DNA from: Kalmanozyma brasiliensis GHG001
Taxonomy: Eukaryota; Basidiomycota; Ustilaginomycetes; Ustilaginales
DNA: 64,000 nt
Assembly: GCF_000497045.1 (NCBI RefSeq)
Contig: NW_015961948.1
Coordinates: 930,001-994,000, forward strand
Direction: 5' to 3'
The translations under genes were made by a program, and so were the position numbers. Positions 20,561-29,931 of this stretch are shown here, piece by piece. Below the pieces are notes generated by a model, which was not told the origin of the DNA, did no database searches, and saw only the letters and a program-made list of their open reading frames with translations. The number at the start of each line of letters is the position of its first letter. Within the stretch, counting starts at the first letter, position 1.

Positions 20561-21964
20561 TCACTTTCGGTTAGGCTCGTCATCCAACTCGTAAGGTCGC
20601 CATCTTACTCTTATCCCATCGCCGACCTTGAGCTCTCCGTACGACTCTCCACTCTCGCCGCTGCTGAGCGGCAGAGGTATCGCATACATGCCGAAGCAAG
20701 GTCCAGCTCTACCGTTCCCACCCTCGATCCCCGCCGTCTTCTTGACTCGCATCCTGCTCCGATTGAGCAGCTTGAGCGGGACACTTGGGTCCTTCTCGGC
20801 AGTGATTGGGTCCACCGCTGTGAGCAGGCAGCGCTGACACCGTGCGACCAGCTGCAGCATTGCCTTTGTCACTTCCTCCCCGTCGTCTGATGCTGCTGAG
20901 CCGGCAGGGAGGACCCACAGTCGCTCCCAAGAGTCCTCGCTGAAAGCGCCTATTGGGTTCTCCACATTGCCCTTGACAACCACATTCGGCCTGAATCGCG
21001 CCATGGACAGCGTCGCAGGATCTGACCACTTGTCCGCATCAATCCCCGTAATAGTCCTCCCACCTCTCCCGTCCCCTCCGTCTGCCGAGTCCATCGCCAC
21101 GCTCAGCTGTTCCCGCACGAAAGTCAACGACTCCTGCGAAGCGACGAGCAGCGGGTACTCGTCCTGGAACTCAATCCCGCGCTTGCGATGCAACTCCTCA
21201 CGATCGTTTGTCGACCAGGCTCCTGCGTCGGAAGGCGGCTTGAAGATCGGAAAGGCGTTCCTGGCGGTGGACGAGGTGGTATCAAAATGAACCAGCAGCA
21301 CCGGATAGCCGAGGAAGTCACTGATCCACTCGCTCGGGCTAAGCTTGCGCATGCTGCCTGAGGGGAGCGCGGCCACGCGACCATCCGCGAAGTCGCCATA
21401 CATCGAGATCGCTGGCACTTCGCCCCATGTGGACAGCTCCGTTGCGGTCGGGCGAAGGGGCGTTTCCGTCTCACCCATGTCGATGCCCTTTGCTTGCTTG
21501 TGGGCGATAGCCGTGAGACGAAGCTTGAGCGTGTTGGAGGGAGAATCGATGACCGGCTGGATGAGGGTGAGTCGCGGTTCTTCACGCAGACTGATCTTTT
21601 CTAGCTTCGCATCTTTGCTCGTGCGGACGACCATCCACCGCCGATCCAGATCAAATCCCTGCCCCGTCAGGCTCGCGTCCCTGACGGACACACCTGCACA
21701 CGATTTGATCGGGTAGATGTAGATCTCGGCTACCTCGCCCAGCGTCTCATCCTTTGCCCCTGGCGCTGTGGACGCAGAGACGCCGCCATAGGTCCGGTCA
21801 GCTTTCGAGGCCGAAGAAGGGAAAATGTACTTTCGCAGCAAGCCGATGGTAATGATGAGAAGGAAGACGTAGATTTGAGCCGAGATGCGTGTGTAGGACT
21901 TGGACTCGGCCATTTGCTGTTGCAGCGACTCGGAGGCCGAGAGGAAGGGGATCTTGGCGGGCAT
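20561..21964 (-). CDS. MOSC-domain protein, mARC-like (molybdenum cofactor amidoxime reductase family)
   Basis: A single exon of 467 residues starts at the ATG at 21964. An N-terminal signal-anchor (ISAQIYVFLLIITIGLLRKYI, residues about 27-48) is followed by the MOSC N-terminal beta-barrel (EIYIYPIKSCAGVSVRDASL, DLDRRWMVV) and the MOSC domain. FRPNVVV, then a Glu-Asp-Ser-Trp segment, then CQRCLLTAVDP correspond to the mARC motif in which the second Cys (of C-x2-C) binds molybdenum. Eukaryotic mARC proteins sit on the mitochondrial outer membrane through such an anchor and reduce N-hydroxylated compounds with cytochrome b5 and its reductase. The localisation is by analogy. The gene shares a 477-bp divergent upstream region with the acyl-CoA synthetase gene. 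Confidence 0.88.
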   Translation of the reverse strand: MPAKIPFLSASESLQQQMAESKSYTRISAQIYVFLLIITIGLLRKYIFPSSASKADRTYGGVSASTAPGAKDETLGEVAEIYIYPIKSCAGVSVRDASLTGQGFDLDRRWMVVRTSKDAKLEKISLREEPRLTLIQPVIDSPSNTLKLRLTAIAHKQAKGIDMGETETPLRPTATELSTWGEVPAISMYGDFADGRVAALPSGSMRKLSPSEWISDFLGYPVLLVHFDTTSSTARNAFPIFKPPSDAGAWSTNDREELHRKRGIEFQDEYPLLVASQESLTFVREQLSVAMDSADGGDGRGGRTITGIDADKWSDPATLSMARFRPNVVVKGNVENPIGAFSEDSWERLWVLPAGSAASDDGEEVTKAMLQLVARCQRCLLTAVDPITAEKDPSVPLKLLNRSRMRVKKTAGIEGGNGRAGPCFGMYAIPLPLSSGESGESYGELKVGDGIRVRWRPYELDDEPNRK

Positions 21965-22441
21965 GGTGACTCAGCTCGATGCGATGGTCGAAAGCTAGAT
22001 GGATGGCCTCGAGGTAATCTTATCAACGACGCTGCTCAAGCCCATTAAGGCGGGTGCTTGCCCTTTCCAGCGCGATGTCGAGCTTCTGCGGTCGAACGAG
22101 GAAGGTTTTGGTACGCTTCGGATCAAGCTGGGTGGTACAGCCGATGATGTCGGTTTCGAGAAGACTCGTGACCAACTTTTGTTCGACAAGGTTTTTTGAC
22201 AGCCGAAGCCAGAGTGAGTCAGGGTGCAGCAGGCGGACCTCTGCGTGGCCCAAGCGCTTTCGGACCTGTGCGGCTTTTGAGCATTCCCCGCATTTCCCTA
22301 CTGACGGCTCAAATTGATTGCCGAAGAGCGGACAAGGACGCCTTTCCCCACACTTCGCAAACATCCTCGCTGCCGGTACTTCCAAACTGACCACCATCTC
22401 ATCGTCTTTCCATCCCTGACTTATCGAAAGACGCTGCAAAA
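21965..22441. promoter_or_regulatory. Divergent intergenic region (MOSC gene / acyl-CoA synthetase gene)
   Basis: These 477 bp lie between two start codons facing away from each other and must hold both promoters. No long ORF is credible. A CA/pyrimidine-rich leader precedes the ATG at 22442. No specific transcription factor site could be assigned. Confidence 0.55.
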
Positions 22442-25400
22442 ATGGCCTCCGCACACCCTCAAGTCCAGCTGCACCGTCAGTCGATCGAAGACAGGAACGA
22501 GTTCTGGCTCAAAGCTGCACGATCGATTCATTGGCACAAACCTCCCACCGTCGCCTACGGCCCTACGTCCAACCCAGACGCCAAGTACCTCGACCCCAAT
22601 GGCGAGACCTGGTTCCCAAATGCGAGCCTCAACAGCTGCTTCTCGGCCGTAGATCGACATGTCTACGCTCCAGCCCATGCATCTGCCACCCCCGTCACCG
22701 TCTCTCCGGACACGCCGCACCTCGCCCTCGCACCCACCGCCCACCGTGTCGCCTTCCACCACGTCTCACCGCTCTCCTTCCAAACGCAACAGGCTCGCTC
22801 CATCACATACTATGAGCTGCTGCAGCAAGTCCAGGTCGTCGCCGGCATCCTGCGCCACAAGGGCGTCCGCAAGGGCGATGCGGTGGTGATCTACATGCCC
22901 ATGGTGCCCGAGACGTCGATTGCCATGCTCGCCTGTGCGCGCATAGGCGCGGTCCATTCGGTCGTCTTTGGCGGCTTTGCTCCCAAGGAGCTTGCCAAGA
23001 GGATTCAGGATTCGGGGTGTAAGATGGTCATCGCCGCGAGTTGCGGTTTGGAGCCCAAGGGGCCGGTCGACTACAAACCGCTGGTGGACGAAGCGTTGAA
23101 GGTGTCGGAACACAAACCTGAATCGGGCCTGCTGTTTTTGCGACGACACACGATCAAGGGTCACACTCCCGCGGAGTGCGCTCGCGATGGCGGCAAGGGT
23201 CCCGCTGGCCTGCCCGAATGGGACTGGGAGGCGGAGTGCAAGCTGACATCCGCAAAGCAGGGCGGCAGATCACCCTGTTGGGAATGCGTCCCCGTCGCAG
23301 CCGAAGACCCCATCTACACCATCTACACCTCGGGCACCACAGGCGCCCCAAAGGGCGTCTGCCGCCTCTCCGGTGGTCACCTCGTCGCGCTCCGCTACTC
23401 GATCGAGCATACGTTCGGTATGACCCCCAACGACGTCATGTTCTGCGCCTCGGACCTGGGGTGGGTGGTAGGCCACTCGTACATCCACTACGGTCCGCTG
23501 TTGATCGGAGCAACGTCGATCGTGTTTGAAGGCAAACCCGTGTTGCCGGATGCGGGCATCTGGTGGCGGATCTGCTCGCAGTATCGCGTCACCCAGATGT
23601 TCTGTGCGCCCACGGCGCTGCGTGCGATCGTGGGGCAGGATGCGGATGCGACGCTGATGCGTGCTCCTGGTATCGACCTGCGTTCTCTTCGCACCCTCTT
23701 CCTCGCCGGGGAACGATCGGAACCGCAGATCGTCGCGCGATTCGAGCGTTTGCTGCAGGAGCTTGCAGCACCGGGGGCTCAGACCAACGACAACTTTTGG
23801 TCCTCCGAATCGGGCTCTCCCATCACCGGGCTCATGCTCTCCTCCGCCTTTGCACCTCTGCCGGCTCGACCAGGGAGCGCAGGACTGCCGATGCCAGGAA
23901 TGGACGTCCGCATCGTCGACGACAACGGCACCGAACTGCCTCGCGGCTCGATGGGCAACCTCGTCCTCGCCCCCCCTCTCGCACCGTCCTTCCTCGGCGG
24001 CCTCTGGCGTAATCCTGACCGGTTTTTCAGCTCCTACTTCAACACCTTCGCCAAGAAAGGCGGATGGTTCGAAACGGGCGATCAAGGTGTCATCGACCCA
24101 GATGGATACGTCTCCATCCTCGCCCGATCTGACGATATTATCAACGTCTCTGCGCACCGTCTCGGCACGGGACTCATCGAACAGGTCGTCACAGGCCATC
24201 CGGATGTCATCGAGTGCGCTGTCGTTGGTGCACCCGATAAGCTCAAGGGTCAATCCCCGTTTGCGATTGTGGTGGCGCATCAGAGAGTGGCCGCTGCGAC
24301 GGGTGGGGAGAGCCATAATTCCGTTCAAAGCGATGGAGCCAAGGCGATGTTGAAGAGTATCAATGATCACGTGAGGAGGGAGATGGGACCCATCGCGCAG
24401 TTGAGTGGACTCATTGAGGCGCAGAAGCTGCCCAAGACGAGGAGTGGAAAGACGCTCAGGAGGAGTTTGAGGCAGGCGGTGGAGAATGCTGCTGCTGGCA
24501 AGAGAAGTGAGTAACGAGCGACGCACAACTTGTTTGACCGGGTCACGAGGACGCTGACCTCGACATTTCCCCTCTCCGCTGCTTAATCCGTTCCACAGAC
24601 GCACCCGTCGAGTAAGTATCATTCGCCTTCAGATCGAGTTTGGCCGTGGTGGGAGGATCGGCACGTCAGGCTATTTGGGTAGCCGATAGCCGGAGCTGCG
24701 GATTTACGCGCGGAATTTCCTCTCCGTGCTCGCCGTGCACGTCCCTACCGTTACTCACCTCGTCTCTCGCCATCATCATTCCTTCTCACTCACCATCATC
24801 TATCACTCGCTTCTCTCAACACAGCTTCCCTCCCACAATCGAAGACAAGGACGTGATCGACGTGGTGCGCAAAGCGATCGAACAATACTTTGACGCGCTC
24901 GACGGCACCTCTTCCGACAAGACCACGACCAACTCGACCCCGGACACTGGGCTTCTTGGTCAAGCTTCCAACCCTGTCCCCTCCCCCTCCACCTCCCTCC
25001 CTTCAAGCGTCAAGGTCAACATGAAAGCGCTTCAACTCGAGCGACCCGAGGGAGAGCCTAAGAAGGGTCAACGCAACAACGCGGTCGTGCGGGACGTCCC
25101 CACTCCCAAACCTACCTCCGATCAGGTGCTCGTCAAGATCCTCGCTGCCGGGTTCAATCGACGCGACGAGTGGTCGATGGTGGGTGCTTATCCTGGGCTG
25201 GTCTACAAGAACGCCACCATGGGCTGTGATGGTGCGGGCACCGTTGTCGTCCCCGATGGATTCTCGATGGTGAACGAGCATCCGGACAAAGTCGTTCTCC
25301 TGACCCCGACGCGGGGTTGGTCTACAGACAAAGACGGACCGGAAGCGGAGCTCCCCGGTCTGTCCCCCGAACAGCGGCGCAACGGTCTCGGCGGCTCCGG

Positions 25401-26160
25401 ATTCGGAATCCTCGGCGCCACCCGTCCCACCAACGGCGTCGGCACCTTGGCCGAATACGTCGCCGTCGAAAAGGACCAGATCGTCGCGGCACCCAAGCAC
25501 CTCACCCCTGAACAGGCGGCTACCCTCCCCTGCGCATGTGTCACCGCCTACCGCGCCCTCTTCACCAAGGCTCAAGTCCAAAAAGGCCAGAACCTGCTGC
25601 TTACTGGCGTCGGAGGGGGAGTGGCGATGCTAGCCCTCCAAATGGCCGTCGCAGCCGGTGCGAATGTCTACGTCACCGGTGGATCAGCCGAAAAAATCTC
25701 GCGCGCCGTCAAACTCGGCGCCAAAGCAGGAACTGAGTACAAGGACGAAGCGTGGCCCTCGAAGATCGCTAAACTCCTCCCGCCATCCCGCCCTTACCTG
25801 GATTGCGTGGTGGACAGCGCGGGCGGGGAAATCGCCGTCCAAGCCCAAAAGGCGGGACTCAAGGCAGGCGGAAAAGTGGTCATCTTCGGCATGACCGCTG
25901 CTCCCAAGTTGAGCTTCACCATGCGCGAGGTGTTGAAGAACGTAGAGGTGCTGGGTAGCACCATGGGCAGCGCAAGGGAGTTCGAGGAGAGTGTGCGGTT
26001 TGTAGAGAAACATAGGATCGTACCCGTGGTGGATACCGTGTTGCATGGGCTCGAGGAGGCTGGGAAGGGTTTTGAACTGCTGGCTGAGGCGGATAAGAGG
26101 AGCGGTGGAAAGGTGGTGATCAAGGTGAGCGAGTTGGAGGGGAAGAGAAGCAAGTTGTGA
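22442..26160 (+). CDS. Short-chain acyl-CoA synthetase (ACSS3-like) continuing in frame into an MDR reductase with C-terminal SKL (three exons)
   Basis: Proposed exons are 22442-24506, 24599-24611 (13 nt) and 24825-26160: 1137 codons with the frame kept, GTGAGT...CAG and GTAAGT...CAG introns. The synthetase (about 1-720) has an ACS N-terminal region, the P-loop YTSGTTGAPKG, the WFETGDQG motif, the SDDIINVSAHRLGTG hinge and the catalytic-Lys region KTRSGKTLR. Splicing through the micro-exon restores the family's C-terminal end (FPPTIEDKDVIDVVRKAI, compare 'TIEDP' in ACSS3/PrpE). There is no stop after it: a Ser/Thr/Pro-rich linker leads to an MDR domain (759-1137; GCDGAG, Rossmann glycines TGVGGG) ending in Ser-Lys-Leu, a canonical PTS1. 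Expected role: activation of propionate-like acids in peroxisomes. The alternative is two overlapping genes, the MDR starting at the ATG at 25021 (379 residues). Intron retention or micro-exon skipping would give 690-698-residue synthetases without PTS1. Confidence 0.7.
24599..24611 (+). other. 13-nt micro-exon that gates the reading frame
   Basis: The exon is flanked by CAG on the left and GTAAGT on the right. With exon 1 ending in phase 1, it encodes Asn-Ala-Pro-Val plus two bases that join exon 3 as Asp. Skipping it puts exon 3 out of frame, with TGA at 24854-24856. Retaining the following intron gives TAA at 24613-24615. Only its inclusion restores the conserved synthetase C-terminus, which is the main evidence for it. 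Confidence 0.75.
25021..26160 (+). other. MDR (zinc-less quinone/enoyl reductase-like) domain with PTS1; possible independent CDS start
   Basis: This is the second domain of the preceding entry. From the in-frame ATG at 25021 it would be a complete 379-residue medium-chain dehydrogenase/reductase beginning MKALQLERPEG, a natural N-terminus for this superfamily. The catalytic-zinc Cys/His positions of alcohol dehydrogenases are not evident (NRRDEW at the first site), so it fits the zinc-independent quinone/enoyl reductase side. The cofactor motif is TGVGGGVAMLALQMA. The last residues are KRSKL, a peroxisomal targeting signal type 1. The upstream stretch 24700-24824 is pyrimidine/CA-rich like a leader, so a separate transcript start is possible. 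Confidence 0.65.
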
Positions 26161-26271
26161 AGTCTTGTTTTGGATCGAATGCGGATATGTGTGCTTCACT
26201 TGGTCTTCACGGAGATTGTGTGTGATACGATGATTGTGGATGGTGTACAAATACAGATGTGAAGCTGACGG

Positions 26272-28020
26272 TTACTTCTTCGATGCTGGCGGTCCCATGC
26301 TCCCTTTTGCTCCCGGCAACAACGAAAACTGCCCCTCCTTGAACCACTTCTCGTTCTCCCTCCCTCCGCCTCCCGTCTTCCGACTCGGATCAACCAGCTC
26401 GATCCCTTGCACAGGCGTGAAGCTCAACGAGCTTGCCGTTCCATCCGTCTGTCCCCCTGCCAGCACCGAACTCGCTCCCCCACTCGCTCCTCTCAACGCA
26501 GTCAACCGGTTCTTATTCGCCTTACTCATCCTGCCCTTACTCCTCTCCTCCGCTCCCTGCGCCCTGACCTTCCCACTCGACGAAGAATGAATCATGCCCA
26601 ACCCAACACTCTCATCGTACCCCATCGCCTCTTCTTCCTGCTTCCCGAATTCCATCCTGTTCTGCATCTTGCGCAGCTCTGTCATTCCGTTCCTCTCCTT
26701 GGCCTTTCTTGCCTTTCGCCCGCCGCGTCGCTTCTTGCCGCCACTGCCCTCGACAGGCACGGGCAGCACCTTGTCCAGTTTCTGCGGGGGCGGTTCCAGG
26801 AGCTTTTCGATCTTCTTCGCCAGCTCTTCGTGCAGTTTGACACCGTACGAGCCGTCCCGACTGGAGGTCTTACCGGCGTCCATGCGGGCAGCGAGCAGCG
26901 CTTTCGCAGAGACCATGCGTACGGCTTGCCGGCGATAGTCGTCGGGCGTGTCGGCGATGAGCGGCGCTTGGTGGATGAAGCCGGATGCGCGAGCGGCGCC
27001 GTGCGCGGACGATAGACCCGTAGAGAGCTTCTTGGATGCTCCCAGGAGATGGATGTTGCACGCCGGGATCTTGGAGAGACCGTCAAGACCGCCGGCTACA
27101 CCGAGGAGTTTTGCGGCGGTGCGCGTGCCTACAACAGCAGACAGGTTGGGTGCAACCAAAGACATGCGCGATTCGACATACGCCAGGATGCGAGATCGAA
27201 CGGATTCGAGTTGAAACACCAGATCGAGCGCTTCCTGCACCGCACGCCATTCTGCCTCGGGCAAAGGGGTGCTGGTGGTGGTGGACGCAGTCATGCTGAT
27301 CACCACCACCGTGCCGTGCGGCAAAATCCCCTCGAGCGACGAGGTAGGGATCGTCTCGCTGTTGCCGATCGCCTGCACAGCTCGAATGTAGTCCCACGGA
27401 CTCCCAATGAGCGTTTCCAGCTCCGGAAAGCGGGGCGAGTAGTGGTCTCGAATGAACTTGTGCACGATCATCACCTCGTTATCCACGTCGACGGCGATGT
27501 TGTTCGAGGTGACGATGAGGTGGTATTCGGGCGAATCTTCGAGGACCCCTGCGAGATCGGGTTCGGGGAGAGACATGAAGTGCGAGATCTGTTGCAGGAC
27601 GGAGTGAACTCTGCTATTGGTGGAAAGAAGGGTGGCGACGCTGCGGACGCTGGTGGTGGTCGTGAGGTCGAGCGAGTCGACGTCGGCTTGGTCTCGCTCC
27701 GCGGCTGGGAGGACGGCGTTGCGACCGAGGGGAACGCCATTTCCATTCGAGTCCGGCTTCGAAGGGGTCATTGATGATTGCAACTCTGCGTCGTCCTCCA
27801 TGTCGTCGTCACTGCCGTTCTCGAGGTCGTCCAAATCCGCATCGTCGATGTGAGTTCGTTTGCTGTCAGGCCCGTCGCCGTTCTCCGGATGAGCTCGCTT
27901 TCGGCTATCACTAGCATCGCCGCTCGTGGACTGCTGAGCGAGTCCTTCATCCTGAACGCCAATCTCCTGCTCGTCGTCCGAGCCAAAGTCGGCGAGCAGC
28001 TCGTCCGCGAAGCTGGCCAT
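26272..28020 (-). CDS. PRP31: Prp31, U4/U6 snRNP splicing factor
   Basis: A single exon of 582 residues starts at the ATG at 28020. The N-terminus is acidic (LADFGSDDEQE...). A NOSIC/coiled-coil region lies at about 130-240, and the Nop domain follows (NLSAVVGTRTAAKLLGVAGGL, IPACNIHLLGASKKLSTGLS, GFIHQAPLI). This fold binds the U4 snRNA 5' stem-loop together with the 15.5K/Snu13 protein. The Prp31 C-terminal domain contains the basic KKRRGGRKARK stretch, then RKMQNRMEFGKQEEEAMGYDESVGLGM, a family signature. Length is as usual for fungal Prp31. It ends only 111 bp from the end of the acyl-CoA synthetase/MDR gene and shares a 258-bp divergent promoter with the small gene at 28279. Confidence 0.95.
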   Translation of the reverse strand: MASFADELLADFGSDDEQEIGVQDEGLAQQSTSGDASDSRKRAHPENGDGPDSKRTHIDDADLDDLENGSDDDMEDDAELQSSMTPSKPDSNGNGVPLGRNAVLPAAERDQADVDSLDLTTTTSVRSVATLLSTNSRVHSVLQQISHFMSLPEPDLAGVLEDSPEYHLIVTSNNIAVDVDNEVMIVHKFIRDHYSPRFPELETLIGSPWDYIRAVQAIGNSETIPTSSLEGILPHGTVVVISMTASTTTSTPLPEAEWRAVQEALDLVFQLESVRSRILAYVESRMSLVAPNLSAVVGTRTAAKLLGVAGGLDGLSKIPACNIHLLGASKKLSTGLSSAHGAARASGFIHQAPLIADTPDDYRRQAVRMVSAKALLAARMDAGKTSSRDGSYGVKLHEELAKKIEKLLEPPPQKLDKVLPVPVEGSGGKKRRGGRKARKAKERNGMTELRKMQNRMEFGKQEEEAMGYDESVGLGMIHSSSSGKVRAQGAEERSKGRMSKANKNRLTALRGASGGASSVLAGGQTDGTASSLSFTPVQGIELVDPSRKTGGGGRENEKWFKEGQFSLLPGAKGSMGPPASKK

Positions 28021-28278
28021 GTTGAAAGATGATGGTGGCTCAGTCGAAAGAAGGGTCCAACGCGAGACAGCGCTGGAAAACCCTTAGCAGCACGATGTGG
28101 AGAAAAAAGGGCCAAAGCTTCTCGCCGAGATCCGGTTGCGTTGACCAAAAAAGCTCAGCTGTCAAGCTTCTCATCAGGTTCCCTTTCATCATCTTCCCAG
28201 CGTCTTTCCCCCTTCATCGTCTCGCCATCCACTCTGCATGTGGTCACAAGACTCGCAGCACACATAGCTCAAGGCAAC
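28021..28278. promoter_or_regulatory. Compact divergent promoter region (PRP31 / small unknown gene)
   Basis: Only 258 bp separate the two start codons, so the core promoters must overlap or be shared. The right half is pyrimidine-rich on the plus strand, as is usual for leaders in this window. Confidence 0.55.
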
Positions 28279-28755
28279 ATGGCGCAACTCCCGCCCTACC
28301 TCGTCCGGATTGTGGCGACGATGTTGACGCAAGCGCTCACGCGAAAACTCGCCAACTCGCCGCTATTCTTCCGGATCGTCGATCGAATGATCCACGAGAT
28401 CGATCACATGCCGCACCGCGTGCAGGGCCGTCAAGTGCCGACATATCAGCCGCCATTAGGAATGCGAGAGAGCGAGTGGGACCAGGATCATGGGGAACCG
28501 CATAATGAGCCGTCACCGTTTCCCGTCGCGAAAGGCAAGCAAGCCGGAGCGGAAGGGGCGCAAGGGGAACAGAAGATGACCTTCGAAGAGGCACAAAGAC
28601 ATCGCGCAAGGATGTCGTACCAGCAATCGCAGAGGTTGGCGCAGAGGCAAAGGGAGAAGGCCAAAGCTGAGCAGCAGACGCAGAAGCAGGATACGGTTTC
28701 GAACGAGTTGAAGGAGTTGCAGGACAAACTGAGGGAGCTTCGGAATAAGTCCTGA
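28279..28755 (+). CDS. Small unknown protein with C-terminal coiled coil
   Basis: The ATG at 28279 gives 158 residues beginning MAQLPPYLVRIVATMLTQAL. I do not recognise the family. The first 40 residues form a hydrophobic, Arg/Lys-spaced helix (LVRIVATMLTQALTRKLANS) that could be amphipathic or a mitochondrial-type targeting helix. A His/Arg-rich conserved-looking stretch follows (DRMIHEIDHMPHRVQGRQVP). From about residue 100 to the end lies a Gln/Lys/Glu-rich region with strong coiled-coil character (SQRLAQRQREKAKAEQQ, NELKELQDKLRELRNK). Coding status is supported by the close divergent arrangement with PRP31, the codon pattern and the clean ATG. The upstream in-frame extension to 28141 lacks an ATG and is rejected. 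Confidence 0.7.
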   Translation: MAQLPPYLVRIVATMLTQALTRKLANSPLFFRIVDRMIHEIDHMPHRVQGRQVPTYQPPLGMRESEWDQDHGEPHNEPSPFPVAKGKQAGAEGAQGEQKMTFEEAQRHRARMSYQQSQRLAQRQREKAKAEQQTQKQDTVSNELKELQDKLRELRNKS

Positions 28756-29931
28756 CGAACCAGCTTTACTGTCGAAAGGACGTTCTTGCGTTCCGGCGAC
28801 CTCTTTGCATGTCTGATCTCGCTAGCATCTTATACCATCATGTTCGGGAACGTAGCCGTTCCGCCATCGACGACCGACCAAGTATTTTCATTTGTACTCG
28901 TAGACTCCACCATTCATCGCATCGCATTTCTTCTGGATCTCGCTGTTGCTGGCGGCACTGAGGACGACGTTTGGAGCTCGAGTGGCATGGCTGAGAGATG
29001 TAAGGAGTGGCAACTGCCTCACGCGGCTGTGCTGCGCAGTTGGTCTGAGAATTACGAGATATGTTAGACTTGCAGTCTCATAGAACGTGGAAAACCAGAC
29101 CTATTCACGGCGAGACGATCCAAGGTGGCAGAAGGGTCAGCGCCATCTTACCAGCAGTCAAGCGACGGTACCTTCCTGTCTTTCCTAACGACTGAGACTG
29201 AATGGGACAGAGTGGCGCTGAACATTGACCCAGAACGCTGAGGCATTCATGAGGAGTGCTGCTGTACGTACGTACGGACCGTTCAAGCCTTTCCTTCGCC
29301 AGGGAATGGGAACGGTTCGAGACAAAGGCTGCCCGTCCACAAGAGCTCGTTGGCGTGTGGCACGATAGACAGACAAACAGCGCTCATGAAGAGGACCGAA
29401 TGCTTCGCTGCTTCTTCCTTGCTTCAGACGGTGCAACAAAGGGATGGGCGCGCCAGAGGACGCGAGTAGAGGACCAAAAGCACTTTACACGACACGCGTT
29501 CGACGCGTCAGAGTCATTTACACGTCGAGCATCTGTTTTGGCCTGATGGCCTGAGAAAATCCAGGCCTTTCGAGCGAGAGAGCAAAAGTGGGCAAGAAGC
29601 ACAGAAGCGCATCAACTTCTTCCTCGTGCGCGAGTCAAGCAGGCACTTGTTCAGAGACCGTCAAAGAGCATCTGTCGGCGCGCGCAGCTGGACGAGGACC
29701 AACACTTCGTCTGAGTTTTGGACTTACTTCGCACACTCACATCAACACTGCCGCCCTTTCGCTATCCTTCGTCTTGTTCCACACACTATCACGCCCTCGT
29801 CCCTCTCACTTCTAAACTAGACGAACTGGATCCCAGAGCTTTATCTGCTTCCATCAAGGTCGACGTCTTCGACTAATACGGCAACTACTGGAGAAGGACC
29901 TCTCACGAACCACGTCACACATATAACCAGG
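28756..29931. other. Intergenic: 3' flank of small gene and promoter/leader of MCM6
   Basis: These 1.2 kb hold no ORF with protein-family features. A GTAC tandem (GTACGTACGTAC) lies near 29264-29275. The last 250 bp are pyrimidine-rich, consistent with the MCM6 leader. No MluI-type ACGCGT cell-cycle box was confidently assigned, although ACGCGT occurs near 29502-29507. Confidence 0.5.

Noticed and set aside
23270..24622. 450-codon ORF antisense to the acyl-CoA synthetase
   Set aside because: Complementary-frame openness only; Arg/Gly/Asp-rich with no motif.
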